Shown: one piece after another, positions 1 to 8,574 of the stretch
How positions within the stretch are numbered: position 1 is the stretch's first letter
Layout of the letters: each line of letters opens with the position of its first letter
Assembly (NCBI RefSeq): GCF_000208925.1
Contig: NW_001914866.1
Span: 160,954 to 172,069, forward strand
Direction: 5' to 3'
Source: Entamoeba histolytica HM-1:IMSS
Taxonomy: Eukaryota > Evosea > Mastigamoebida > Endamoebidae
DNA: 11,116 nucleotides
Notes under the pieces: model-generated
Database searches by the model: none
The model's input: only the letters and a program-made list of their open reading frames with translations
What the model was told of the DNA's origin: nothing
Translations under genes and position numbers: made by a program

Positions 1-286
1 ATATCAATATTATCAAAAAATATTCCAATTAAAAATTATATTACACATACATAAATCAAGAAATGAAGAATAAGTGATAAACAATTCAAAAAATAAGATA
101 GATAAGACACGTTTAAATTGAAGAGATAATTGATGATAAAATGATTAAATGAAACTATTTTGTTATGTATAACAATATTAATAACAGAACTAGAAATAGA
201 AAGAATAAATTCTAAAGTATTCTAATTTATTCCAAGGTATAGTTATAGAACTGTCAAATCAACATTCAATTATTCATTTGTTCAAA
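1..286. other. Upstream spacer of the LRR gene
   Basis: No coding sequence is supported here. The stretch is strongly AT-rich and lies directly before the LRR gene. An in-frame TAA at 206-208 closes the LRR reading frame upstream, so the gene cannot extend far into it. Two GAACT pentamers (187-191 and 248-252) are seen; only the second is at the right distance from the gene to matter. Confidence 0.6.
248..269 (+). promoter_or_regulatory. Candidate Entamoeba core promoter (GAAC core plus Inr-like site)
   Basis: GAACT at 248-252 lies 35-39 bases before the ATG at 287, and AACATTCAA at 261-269 resembles the Entamoeba initiator AAAAATTCA. Known Entamoeba protein-coding genes use a TATA-like element, a GAAC element and an Inr, with 5' leaders of only a few to about 20 bases; this spacing would give a leader of about 20 bases. 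No convincing TATA-like GTATTTAAA element is visible. The motif match is by eye, in AT-rich DNA, so it stays tentative. Confidence 0.35.
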
Positions 287-1708
287 ATGACTCAGTTAGA
301 AATGGTTTATTTAATGAATGTAGCGAAATACCTTAAAAGCTATGAAGATTTAGTTAATTTTTCTATGATAAACAAGAAAACAAATGAAGGACTACAATCA
401 TTTAAAGAGAATTTATGTTTAGATAAAGACAATGTAATAAAAGAATTAAAAATATTTGGTGGAATGACAAATTATCAAGGAACCAATGTTATTTCATCAT
501 TAAAATCAAATTATGAATATTATGATATTGATGGAAATATTCAAGGAATTCCTATAAACAAAATTCGTAATTGGAAAACAGATAGTCTTTGTAGTAATGT
601 CAATGAAATGAAGTCATTAAAAAAACTTAATATTACTCTTGGTGGTGATATGCAAGGATGGATTTGTGCAAAAGAAATGAATTGGAAAGGATTGAGAGAT
701 ATAGAAACATTAAGTCTAGTTAGAATCATTCTTGAAGAAGAGCCTTCTACACCACTTGAAGAAGATGAACTTAAACAAGTTTATGAAGAATTTATTTCAA
801 TTCTTAAAGAAATTGGAAATAGACCAGAAATTATAGTTGAAGGAGTTGCATTAGAATATATCCAACAAATACTCTCACTTGGAAATAATATTAAAGTTAT
901 TAAAAAAGTAAGAAGTATTGATGGAATTGAAGAATTAAGTAAAAACAACCGATTTATTGCAATTATTGATGAAATAGAAGGAGAAGTACTTCCATTGATT
1001 GAAAGTGGAATACTTACTAAATATGGAATTACTAAAGTAACATTTACTTGGGAAGATGAACACAGAGAAGGAAAACATCCTACAATAGACTTAAAACAAT
1101 TTGAATGTTTAAAAAGTATTCATTATGGACCAATGGATGTTCAATGTGAATGGATTTTACCAACAACAATAACTGAATTGAGTGCACTTAAAGAAAATAT
1201 TACTAATTTAAATCAATTACAACAATTAAAAGAATTAACATTCTCATCTATTCCACAATGTTCATTAGAACAATTAACTACATTAGAATTATATGAACCA
1301 CATGACTTTGATGGAATTGAAAAATTAAAATGTCAAGAGATTCATATTTTTTATTATAGAGGACAAGAATTAAATCTTGATAAATCCACTGCAAAGAAAG
1401 TCATTATTAGAGACTGTTTTTCTCATTCATTACATCTTGGAAATCAAGTAGAACGATTAGAAATCAGTAGTAGTGAGTTTAAAAACATTGAATGTCCAGA
1501 ATCATTAAAAGATTTAGTGTTAAACAATCTTGATAATTTAGAAGAAATCAAATTCAATAAGTCTTTAAAAACATTCCAATGTATGCGATGTATGAAGCTT
1601 ACTAAAATAGAATTACCAATAACTGTTGAATCTATCAAAATGATGAGAAGTGAACAAAAACACATTTTGAATTTAGACTATTTTAAACAACACAACATAA
1701 TCAATTGA
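287..1708 (+). CDS. Leucine-rich-repeat protein with F-box-like N-terminus
   Basis: Intact single-exon gene of 473 aa, ending in TGA. The first ATG is at 287; a TTG at 278 in the same frame is not a plausible eukaryotic start. A second in-frame ATG is at 302. Residues 1-45 (TQLEMVYLMNVAKYLKSY, then EDLVNF and INKK) have the Leu/Tyr pattern that opens many Entamoeba LRR proteins and resembles an F-box helix set. The middle (about 100-270) is mixed alpha/beta with no motif I recognise. From about residue 270 to the end there are irregular leucine-rich repeats of roughly 20-23 residues (LKSIHYG, LKELTFSS, LTTLELYE, VERLEISS, LKDLVLNN, LTKIELP). No signal peptide or membrane segment is seen, so it is probably cytosolic or nuclear. 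By family logic it could recruit a partner through its LRR face, possibly as a ubiquitin-ligase adaptor, but that role is inference. The gene converges on the helicase gene across a 732-base spacer. Confidence 0.85.
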   Translation: MTQLEMVYLMNVAKYLKSYEDLVNFSMINKKTNEGLQSFKENLCLDKDNVIKELKIFGGMTNYQGTNVISSLKSNYEYYDIDGNIQGIPINKIRNWKTDSLCSNVNEMKSLKKLNITLGGDMQGWICAKEMNWKGLRDIETLSLVRIILEEEPSTPLEEDELKQVYEEFISILKEIGNRPEIIVEGVALEYIQQILSLGNNIKVIKKVRSIDGIEELSKNNRFIAIIDEIEGEVLPLIESGILTKYGITKVTFTWEDEHREGKHPTIDLKQFECLKSIHYGPMDVQCEWILPTTITELSALKENITNLNQLQQLKELTFSSIPQCSLEQLTTLELYEPHDFDGIEKLKCQEIHIFYYRGQELNLDKSTAKKVIIRDCFSHSLHLGNQVERLEISSSEFKNIECPESLKDLVLNNLDNLEEIKFNKSLKTFQCMRCMKLTKIELPITVESIKMMRSEQKHILNLDYFKQHNIIN

Positions 1709-2062
1709 TTAATATATTCTTTTTATTGTTTTTTTTACATTAACATGGAATAAAGTACGTAAAATCATTACTACTGAATTTGCTTATACATCAGTCTATT
1801 AAGTATATATTTATTAAAAAACTCATTAATTTTTCTTTGAAAAACAAGTTATTGTAGTTCTATATCTTATGACAAAAATATTCTTCTTTCGTTTAGCTTT
1901 TAAAAGAAATCATCTACTATAAAAAATATTTTTAAATACTGTCAACCGAAATTGTTTATCCACAAAGAAATTAACAACAAACTATTCCAAATCTTGTTGT
2001 GAACGATTTATTAACAACACTTATTTACAAGAATGATTTAACTATTTTATTTCTTCTGTTTA

Positions 2063-2079
2063 TTTCTTTCTTTCTTTCT
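2063..2079. repeat. TTTC microsatellite
   Basis: Four consecutive TTTC units at 2063-2078, inside a wider T/C-rich tract (about 2050-2120). Simple-sequence slippage product; no function implied. Confidence 0.7.
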
Positions 2080-2272
2080 TCTGTTGATTTATTCTTTTTA
2101 TTTTATTTTTAAAGAATATCTTTCTTTATTTCTTATTTTATGTTGAATGAATATTGAATTACAACTATATTATTATATCTAGTTTCTTTTCTTATTATTC
2201 TTTCTTATTATCTTATTTCATTCTTTGTATTATTAATTAATACATTTTTTATTCAATTACATCATCATAATC

Positions 2273-2290
2273 AAATATCAATTGATATTT
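2273..2290. repeat. Perfect 18-bp AT-rich palindrome
   Basis: AAATATCAATTGATATTT reads identically on both strands. AATCAAATA (2269-2277) can also pair with TATTTGATT (2294-2302), so two alternative foldbacks overlap. In DNA this AT-rich, one such palindrome per window is not far from chance expectation. Confidence 0.5.
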
Positions 2291-2364
2291 CATTATTTGA
2301 TTTTGTATTATTGTTTGTATATGTTTCTGATTTTCATTCTTCATTTAATTATGTTTGAATAAAA

Positions 2365-2389
2365 AATAAACACTTCAAGAATGTTTATT
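2365..2389 (-). repeat. Hairpin downstream of the UPF1-like gene
   Basis: AATAAACA (2365-2372) and TGTTTATT (2382-2389) are perfect inverted repeats with a 9-base loop CTTCAAGAA whose TTC and GAA are also complementary. On the minus strand it lies 52-76 bases after the TAG stop of the helicase gene, where its 3' UTR or cleavage region should be. Entamoeba has no established hairpin terminator, so the role is unknown and a chance occurrence is possible. Confidence 0.35.
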
Positions 2390-2440
2390 AAAAAATATAT
2401 TCTACTTAATTATTTCACGTTTTATTTAACCTCAACAACA

Positions 2441-5338
2441 CTAATTATCACAATCACCTTTTATTTCTCGTCTAGAAAATTCATTCTCCTTATAGAATGG
2501 TTTACAACACAAATCGGAGTCATCAACCTCGTATTGAACTTGGAATGGAGATTCTTCTAATGGACGATTAAATTCTTCTTGGTTTTCAACGTTGTATTGA
2601 ACAAAGTCATGTTCTTTCAATTCAAATAAAGCATCTCTCAAATAAAATTGATGAATTAGCATATTCCAAACTTTAGATGTGACTAATGTTGGGATGTTAC
2701 CAATAATAATTAATCCACGTTTAGCTCTTGTTAATGCAACATTTAGTCTTTTATAATCATTCACAAATCCAACACCAAGAGTTTGGTTTGACCTAACACA
2801 AGAAAAAATAATATATTCTTTTTCATTTCCTTGAAATCCATCAATATTAGCAACTTTAATCTTTGTAGAAACATACTGAGAAATAAGTTCTTGTTGAGCT
2901 TGATATGGTGAAATAATTCCTATTTCATTTTCTTCAATATCGTTATTCAACAATTTCTCAACAACCTCTTGTATTATTTGAACTTCTCCTGCATTATTAT
3001 AACTTGTTCCACTACTTCCATATTGCTCTGTTCCATCACAGTTAATAAACATTATAGGATTTGTGTAGTCTGGGAAGAAGTTAATAATCCTATTATCAAA
3101 TCTATCTTTACTACTCACTCCATTCTCTAATTTAGAAGAATAAAACATTTTATTTGAGAATTCTGAAATTGCTGGATGCATTCTGTATTGTGTTTTTAAC
3201 ATTGTTCTTTTGATTTGTGTATTTGCCATAAATCGTTCAAACATTGATTTTTGGAATCCTGCTTCTCTAGCTTCAGTTGAAAGACATGTTGGTTGTAATT
3301 GTTGAATATCTCCAATTAAAACAGCTTTTCTAACATTAATAATTCCAGCCAATGTCTCTGGTTCAAGAGACTGAGCAGCTTCATCAACAATAGATGCAAA
3401 AAATTTTTGTTTTAGTAATGTTGGACGAGTACAAATAGTGAGTGTAGAACAAACACATTCTATTCCAGATAATATGTCATCAAAATATGTTGAGATGAAT
3501 TTATTAATATAGTCATTTTCTTCTAATGTTATTCTTTGAGAAACTCTATCAAAAATTTTTTGTATTTCTGAATTAGTTTGTTTGACAAATTTTTCAAATG
3601 TTTCATATGCCATCTGATATATTGGTGTTGATAGATATGTTTCATAACATTTTTGAACTTCTCTATTTTCATCTTCTGTTGGATATTGCCCATACTTTTT
3701 CTTTAGTAATTCTCTTATATTGACTATTTTTGATTCTTCTAATTCATCATCAGATTCATCATTTGAAACATCATCAAATTCAACACCAAATTCAACATTA
3801 TCACCTAAACCATTACCTGTTTTTTTATTTTGTATTTGTTTCTTTATTCTTTGTACTAAAACTGAGTTAATAATAATTTGACCAGATTGTGTTATTGCCA
3901 CTTCATTAATTCCTTTTTTCTCTGTAAATTCTATTGCTTTTTTTAATAATGAATTTTTTCTTATTTTATCACTACAATTTTCAAACTGTTCATCTGCAAC
4001 CACTCTAACTGTTGGAATACCCTTTTCAATAAGTTTTAAGCAAATCACATCAACAGCATTATTGCTTGATGCACAAACTAATAATTTTTTTTCACCTCGA
4101 TTTATATTATAAAATCTATATTTGTTATAAATCAAGTATTGTGCAATTGATACAGCAACTGTAGTTTTACCAGTTCCAGGTGGTCCTATTACAAGTGAAA
4201 TATCTTCGTTTAACGCATTATAAATTGCTTTCGTTTGATAATCGTTCAAATTAGATAAATTAGGAATATTGTATTTCTCTTCTGACATTTCTTCATAAGT
4301 TATTATTTCTTTTGTTTTTGTTAATTGGATCTTGTTACAACACAATATTTTTGAATAATATCCATCAATTTCACGTGATTGTAATACATCTAATGTTCTA
4401 ATGAATGGATTTCCTTTATCATTAGTAAGAAAATATATCCTAAATAACGATGTGTTTTTCACTATTTCTTCATTGTATTTCCATTTTTCCTTATTTGTTG
4501 GATATTTCATGGTAGTTGTACCTGTCTTATCATCTATAGACTCTATTCCAAAAAGAAAATCTTGTAATCTAACAACAACTGTTTTACCTCTACTTGATGT
4601 AATATTTCCTCCAAACACACATTTTGATGACTTGAAAATTAGAGATGGAAATAACTTAATTTCTGTTGAATTTGTATCATTAACTATTCCTTTTAATCCA
4701 CCACAACTAATAATCACTTCATCTTCTAACTGAAGACCTCCAATAGCTTTAGGAAGGTTAATTTCAACAGTTGTAAATCCAGGGTGTTTAATAAATTTAA
4801 TACGTTGTTTTTCTTGTCTTAATTCAACTTCAACTACATTACGTTCTTCTTTCTTTTCAATTCTAGAGAGATATAAGTAAGTCTGAACATAATCATCAAG
4901 TGTTGGATATTCATTTTTAACTCTTTTTTCTGTTTTTTCTTTTGGGAATTGAGCCTCGATCTTGTCAACTAAGTCTTGTTTAACACAAGAAACAGATTGA
5001 CCAACAGCATAGTTATCTATTATAACAGCACCTTCATTAACAATATTCTTACTATATAATCGTTTGTTTATTTTACTCTGACTTTTTAAACAATGAGAAC
5101 ATAAGAAATCTTTTGAATTGTATTTATAATGAAGATTGTATATATTTGTTTCTTCACATTTAGAACATTTTAGTATTACTCCATTAAAAGAGACACTAAA
5201 ATGAGAATTGACTCTCATATGATGAAGGAGTTGGCACACTCCTGCATTCATAATTTTACCATTACAAAAATATTTTCCACATTGACACTGAACAATTCCA
5301 GTAGTTTCTCCACAATATTCACAATGTTTTTTTTCCAT
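2441..5338 (-). CDS. UPF1: UPF1/NAM7-type superfamily 1 RNA helicase
   Basis: Intact 965-aa gene without introns. The ATG at 5336-5338 is the first start after an in-frame TAA at 5348-5350; the stop is TAG. Residues 5-85 form the Cys/His zinc domain typical of UPF1, which binds UPF2: C6-x2-C9, C18/C20, FCNG with C25, H39/H40, H46, C58-x2-C61, C80-x2-C83. Residues about 90-380 fit the 1B beta-barrel region. The helicase core is complete: Walker A GPPGTGKT 385-392, motif Ia CASSNNAVD, Walker B DEAAQ 652-656, GDIQQLQP, QYRMHP 717-722, SGTSYNN, DGFQGNE 833-839, and motif VI RLNVALTRAKR 864-874. UPF1 is an ATP-dependent 5'-3' RNA/DNA helicase of the cytoplasm, central to nonsense-mediated mRNA decay. 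Walker A to Walker B is about 267 residues, roughly 120 more than in human UPF1; the extra part has an acidic stretch (DDVSNDESDDELEE). After motif VI only about 90 residues remain, so the long SQ-rich tail of animal UPF1 is absent. A related SEN1/IGHMBP2 helicase is less likely because of the N-terminal Cys/His domain. Confidence 0.93.
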   Translation of the reverse strand: MEKKHCEYCGETTGIVQCQCGKYFCNGKIMNAGVCQLLHHMRVNSHFSVSFNGVILKCSKCEETNIYNLHYKYNSKDFLCSHCLKSQSKINKRLYSKNIVNEGAVIIDNYAVGQSVSCVKQDLVDKIEAQFPKEKTEKRVKNEYPTLDDYVQTYLYLSRIEKKEERNVVEVELRQEKQRIKFIKHPGFTTVEINLPKAIGGLQLEDEVIISCGGLKGIVNDTNSTEIKLFPSLIFKSSKCVFGGNITSSRGKTVVVRLQDFLFGIESIDDKTGTTTMKYPTNKEKWKYNEEIVKNTSLFRIYFLTNDKGNPFIRTLDVLQSREIDGYYSKILCCNKIQLTKTKEIITYEEMSEEKYNIPNLSNLNDYQTKAIYNALNEDISLVIGPPGTGKTTVAVSIAQYLIYNKYRFYNINRGEKKLLVCASSNNAVDVICLKLIEKGIPTVRVVADEQFENCSDKIRKNSLLKKAIEFTEKKGINEVAITQSGQIIINSVLVQRIKKQIQNKKTGNGLGDNVEFGVEFDDVSNDESDDELEESKIVNIRELLKKKYGQYPTEDENREVQKCYETYLSTPIYQMAYETFEKFVKQTNSEIQKIFDRVSQRITLEENDYINKFISTYFDDILSGIECVCSTLTICTRPTLLKQKFFASIVDEAAQSLEPETLAGIINVRKAVLIGDIQQLQPTCLSTEAREAGFQKSMFERFMANTQIKRTMLKTQYRMHPAISEFSNKMFYSSKLENGVSSKDRFDNRIINFFPDYTNPIMFINCDGTEQYGSSGTSYNNAGEVQIIQEVVEKLLNNDIEENEIGIISPYQAQQELISQYVSTKIKVANIDGFQGNEKEYIIFSCVRSNQTLGVGFVNDYKRLNVALTRAKRGLIIIGNIPTLVTSKVWNMLIHQFYLRDALFELKEHDFVQYNVENQEEFNRPLEESPFQVQYEVDDSDLCCKPFYKENEFSRREIKGDCDN

Positions 5339-5795
5339 TGATATGTTTTAATGTATTAAGATCGTGTTTATATATCAGAAAAATTTTTGCATCATTCTAT
5401 TAAAATAACTGTATTATTTGCATCATACCTATTTTTATTTAAGAAAAGTATTTTATTACTATTTGGAATATTGTATATAGTTTCTATTATCCTGTCACAA
5501 TTAATAAGAATAATATTGGTATAATTTTTAAATTCAGAGTTACTATTTAAGAATAGAAATGAAAAATTTTGAATTTCTTATGTTATTTTTTACATTATTA
5601 TTTAGTTTATTAAATATCGCAAATAATGTCTCACCAAAATCTATTTGTTAACTTTGTGAAACAAAGAAACAATAACTTATTCTTTTTTAAGAACAACAGA
5701 GTAAAAAGTATTTCTTATAATTATTTTTATAATTAATTTCAAATTAAAAAATTTTATATTAATAAGAGAATTAAATCACAACATTTCCAAATAAA
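5339..5795. other. Spacer between UPF1-like gene and LINE remnant
   Basis: AT-rich stretch that must hold the helicase promoter. No open frame is supported. The far 3' end of the LINE may run into it; the RT/endonuclease reading fades out at about 5860, and the octamer CAAATAAA at 5788-5795 is a possible boundary. Confidence 0.5.
5366..5376 (-). promoter_or_regulatory. TATA-like element before the UPF1-like gene
   Basis: On the minus strand the sequence reads GATATATAAAC, 28-38 bases before the ATG. That is compatible with an Entamoeba TATA-like box combined with a short leader. I see no clear GAAC element with it. Match by eye in AT-rich DNA. Confidence 0.3.
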
Positions 5796-5867
5796 AACAA
5801 TTATTTATAAAATGTTTATTAGACTTAATAATTTGATTTTATAATTATTTCAAATTTACTCCATTTA

Positions 5868-6000
5868 TCAAGTACATTCAAATTCTAAGACACATTTATT
5901 TTTAATATATTCATAATATATTATTCATATCTTAACACTTTCTCTTATACTATAATATTTTAAATTAGTAATGGTTGTTTGTTTCATATTTGTATTATGT
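5868..6000 (-). other. Remnant of C-terminal restriction-enzyme-like endonuclease
   Basis: After the RT thumb the minus strand reads ...IIYYEYIKNKCVLEFECT (about 5871-5924), preceded by a frame with SIRESVKI and a TGA. The alternating beta-strand pattern, an acidic/Tyr strand followed by a hydrophobic strand ending in Glu, fits the PD-(D/E)xK-type fold of the endonuclease in R2/R4-like LINEs, in which a PD and a downstream acidic residue are catalytic. The Pro-Asp is not visible here; the expected place holds KI-stop-II. The domain is too decayed for more than a tentative call. Confidence 0.4.
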
Positions 6001-8567
6001 TTTTATTGTTTAATTTGATTTTATTTCAATACATTTATTATGCAAATGTGTTAATTTTATTCTGCCACCATTATTTTACTTATATATCATGTTTATTCTA
6101 TTTCTTTGTATCAATTCATTAATTACCCATTCAAATACTTCCTTTACATTGTGCTTTCTTTCATTTAATTCTATTAGTTCAATTAATTCATTAAAATTAA
6201 TCTTCTTATAAAATACTTTCTTCATTCTTTTAATTATTCAATTTGGATTTTCTTTTATTGTTTCTATCATTTCTCATATTCCTGTGTCTGATATTTATAT
6301 TTTAAATATATTCTTAATAATTCTTTACCACATTCATCTCTTGCTGACATTATTCATAATCCCAATTCATTTATTTTAACATATAGTCTACTTTTTGGGA
6401 TATTTCTACTATATAATTGGAGTTGTATTAATGATTTTCTTATTTGTTTATCTATCTTCTCCAACTCTCCTAGTTTCCATTTGACAATACTAAATCCATA
6501 TCTTAATTTGGAGATTATATCACTATTAATCTTTCTTATTGTATTGAGAATGCTATATTTCATAGTGTTTAATGATGATAGAATAGAAGATACAACATTT
6601 AATATTCTTGTACAGTATTTATTAATATTTACTTTATCTCCTATTTCAATACCAAGATATTTATAATGATTATCATTAGTTACTCTTGGTAATTCAGCTA
6701 ATTCACCATTTATTTGACTATTAATATTAGTCATTATCCCACTCTTTTCTACATTAATTTTTAATCCTATTGCATTAAATATTTCTTTAGTTAATTTGTG
6801 TAATTTTTCCATTTCATCGAGGCTATTAGTCATTATTTTTAAATCGTCCATATACAATATGTGGTTTAACTGGATTTGTTTTTCTTCTCCATTCATTTTA
6901 ATATTTAATTTGTTTATTTGTTTATCTAGTTGTTTAGATAATACATCAATAGATAATACAAATAAAAGTGGAGATAGGCTGTCACCTTGTATTATTCATC
7001 TTTCTACATTAATTATACCCACACTTTATTGATTATAATACAAATTAAGATATGTATTATTTAAAATATATAATATACTATTAATTACTACTAGTTGGAT
7101 ATTAAAATAAATTAAACATTGTTTAATCCATTGGTGGTTAATACTATCATATGCTTTGGAGACGTCATAATATGTTTCTACCAACTTCCATTTATTCTTA
7201 TTAATAATTGAATGGTTATAGTGTTGTATAATAATCATTCTTTTGATGCATATGTATATTTCTTACATCCAATTTGATTTAATGATAGTTGTTTTTCAAT
7301 TGGATTTAGTATCAATTGATTTTCTATTTTCATCTTTAATAATGATGTATATACTTTTAACAGACAATTTAAGCACGTTATTGGTCTGTAATTCTGTGGG
7401 TCTAATTTATCTCATTTTTTATATATTAATATTGTTCTTCCTTGAATAAAATGGAGAAGTATTTCATTAGGATTATTTAACCATTCATTAAATAATTTTA
7501 TTAAATATTTCTTTGGTTGTTCTAAATATTTAATCCAAAATCCTTGTATTTTATCAACTCCTGGTGCCTTCCAGTTAGCAATAAATTTAAGAGCACAATC
7601 CAGTTCATTTAGAGTGATTATTGACATTCTATCATTAATTCTATTTTCAATTAATATTTCATATAAATTAATATTTAGATAAAATCTATATTAGTGTTAG
7701 TTTCATAGATTCCTTTCCAGAAATTAATAGTGGAGATATTATCTGGATATTCATCTTCTTTAGGCTTATTTAGATGTTGCCTTTTTCCATATTTCATCAT
7801 TTTATAATTCCATCTTATTCTTTTCAAATTATTCTTTCTTGCTTCTATTTCTATTATTTTCATCTTTCGGAGGTATTTATAATAGTTTATTTGTTCATTT
7901 GTTTTTACTTTAATATGATATATATCATATTTCTTAATATGTAATATTCTTTTTAATTTCATATATTGTTTATTATTAAGTAAATCTCTTAATCCACATA
8001 TTTTGATTGTAATATTCTTTCTATACTTCTCTTTCCACTTCTTTCTTGTTTATTTTTATTAATGATGTTAATATTGGAAGCTACTGATTTAATATAGTGG
8101 TAATAATCATCTAATGTGTTTATTATTATTTCATTTTTATTAATAATATTAATTATTTGATGTACTTTCTTCTTATTATAATAATAGTTAATAAATTGTA
8201 CATCTTCTTGTTCTTTCATTTCTTCTTCTTTAAATATTTTCATTACCTCCTCTTCTTCTATTTCTTCTTTCTTCTTTTTTGTTCATTCTAGTTATTAATT
8301 CTTTTAATCCATTATCTTTCCATTGATGTTTTATTATTTCTTCCTCCATTATTCTATTTATTTCTCTTTTAATTTCATTCTTTATTTTAAATGTCTTCTT
8401 TATTATTTCTTTATATTCATTAATATCATTTACTTTAATTCCAAATTCTTGTATTAATCTTTCTATTATTTCTTCTTTAAGTTGACCTCTTAATTTTCTT
8501 TCAAATAATTTCAAAACAAAACATTTATAAAGTGTTAAAATTTCTTCTTCTCTATCTGTTTGCTTCA

Positions 8568-8574
8568 ATTTTTT
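8568..8574 (-). promoter_or_regulatory. Candidate -1 ribosomal slippery heptamer at ORF1/ORF2 junction
   Basis: In the ORF1 frame the minus strand reads CAA AAA AAT TGA, so the heptamer A-AAA-AAT sits immediately before the ORF1 stop. It obeys the X-XXY-YYZ rule. A slip by -1 gives AAA AAA TTG AAG CAA, which is exactly the ORF2 frame. No strong downstream stem or pseudoknot is evident by eye. The alternative is that the ancestral run had eight A residues and ORF1-ORF2 was one continuous frame. Confidence 0.35.

Larger units (their letters stand above)
1709..2440. other. Convergent intergenic spacer, T/C-rich
   Basis: This stretch separates the 3' ends of the LRR gene and the UPF1-like gene. 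It opens with a T-rich run just after the LRR stop (about 1717-1737), as expected of Entamoeba 3' ends. The centre (2040-2230) is a pyrimidine-rich low-complexity tract including a TTTC microsatellite. Bases 2042-2091 resemble 10404-10456 inside the downstream pseudogene. A perfect 18-bp palindrome is at 2273-2290 and a hairpin at 2365-2389. No open frame of note on either strand. Confidence 0.6.

Noticed and set aside
278..286. Start of the LRR gene at TTG 278
   Set aside because: The sequence is eukaryotic; TTG is not a plausible start and an ATG follows three codons later at 287.
2240..2300. 18-bp palindrome as a protein-binding operator
   Set aside because: At this AT content one such palindrome in 11 kb is close to chance expectation and it is not near a promoter.
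4401..4733. Plus-strand 110-codon frame
   Set aside because: Lies wholly antisense to the intact helicase gene, starts in no promoter-like context and has no recognisable motif.
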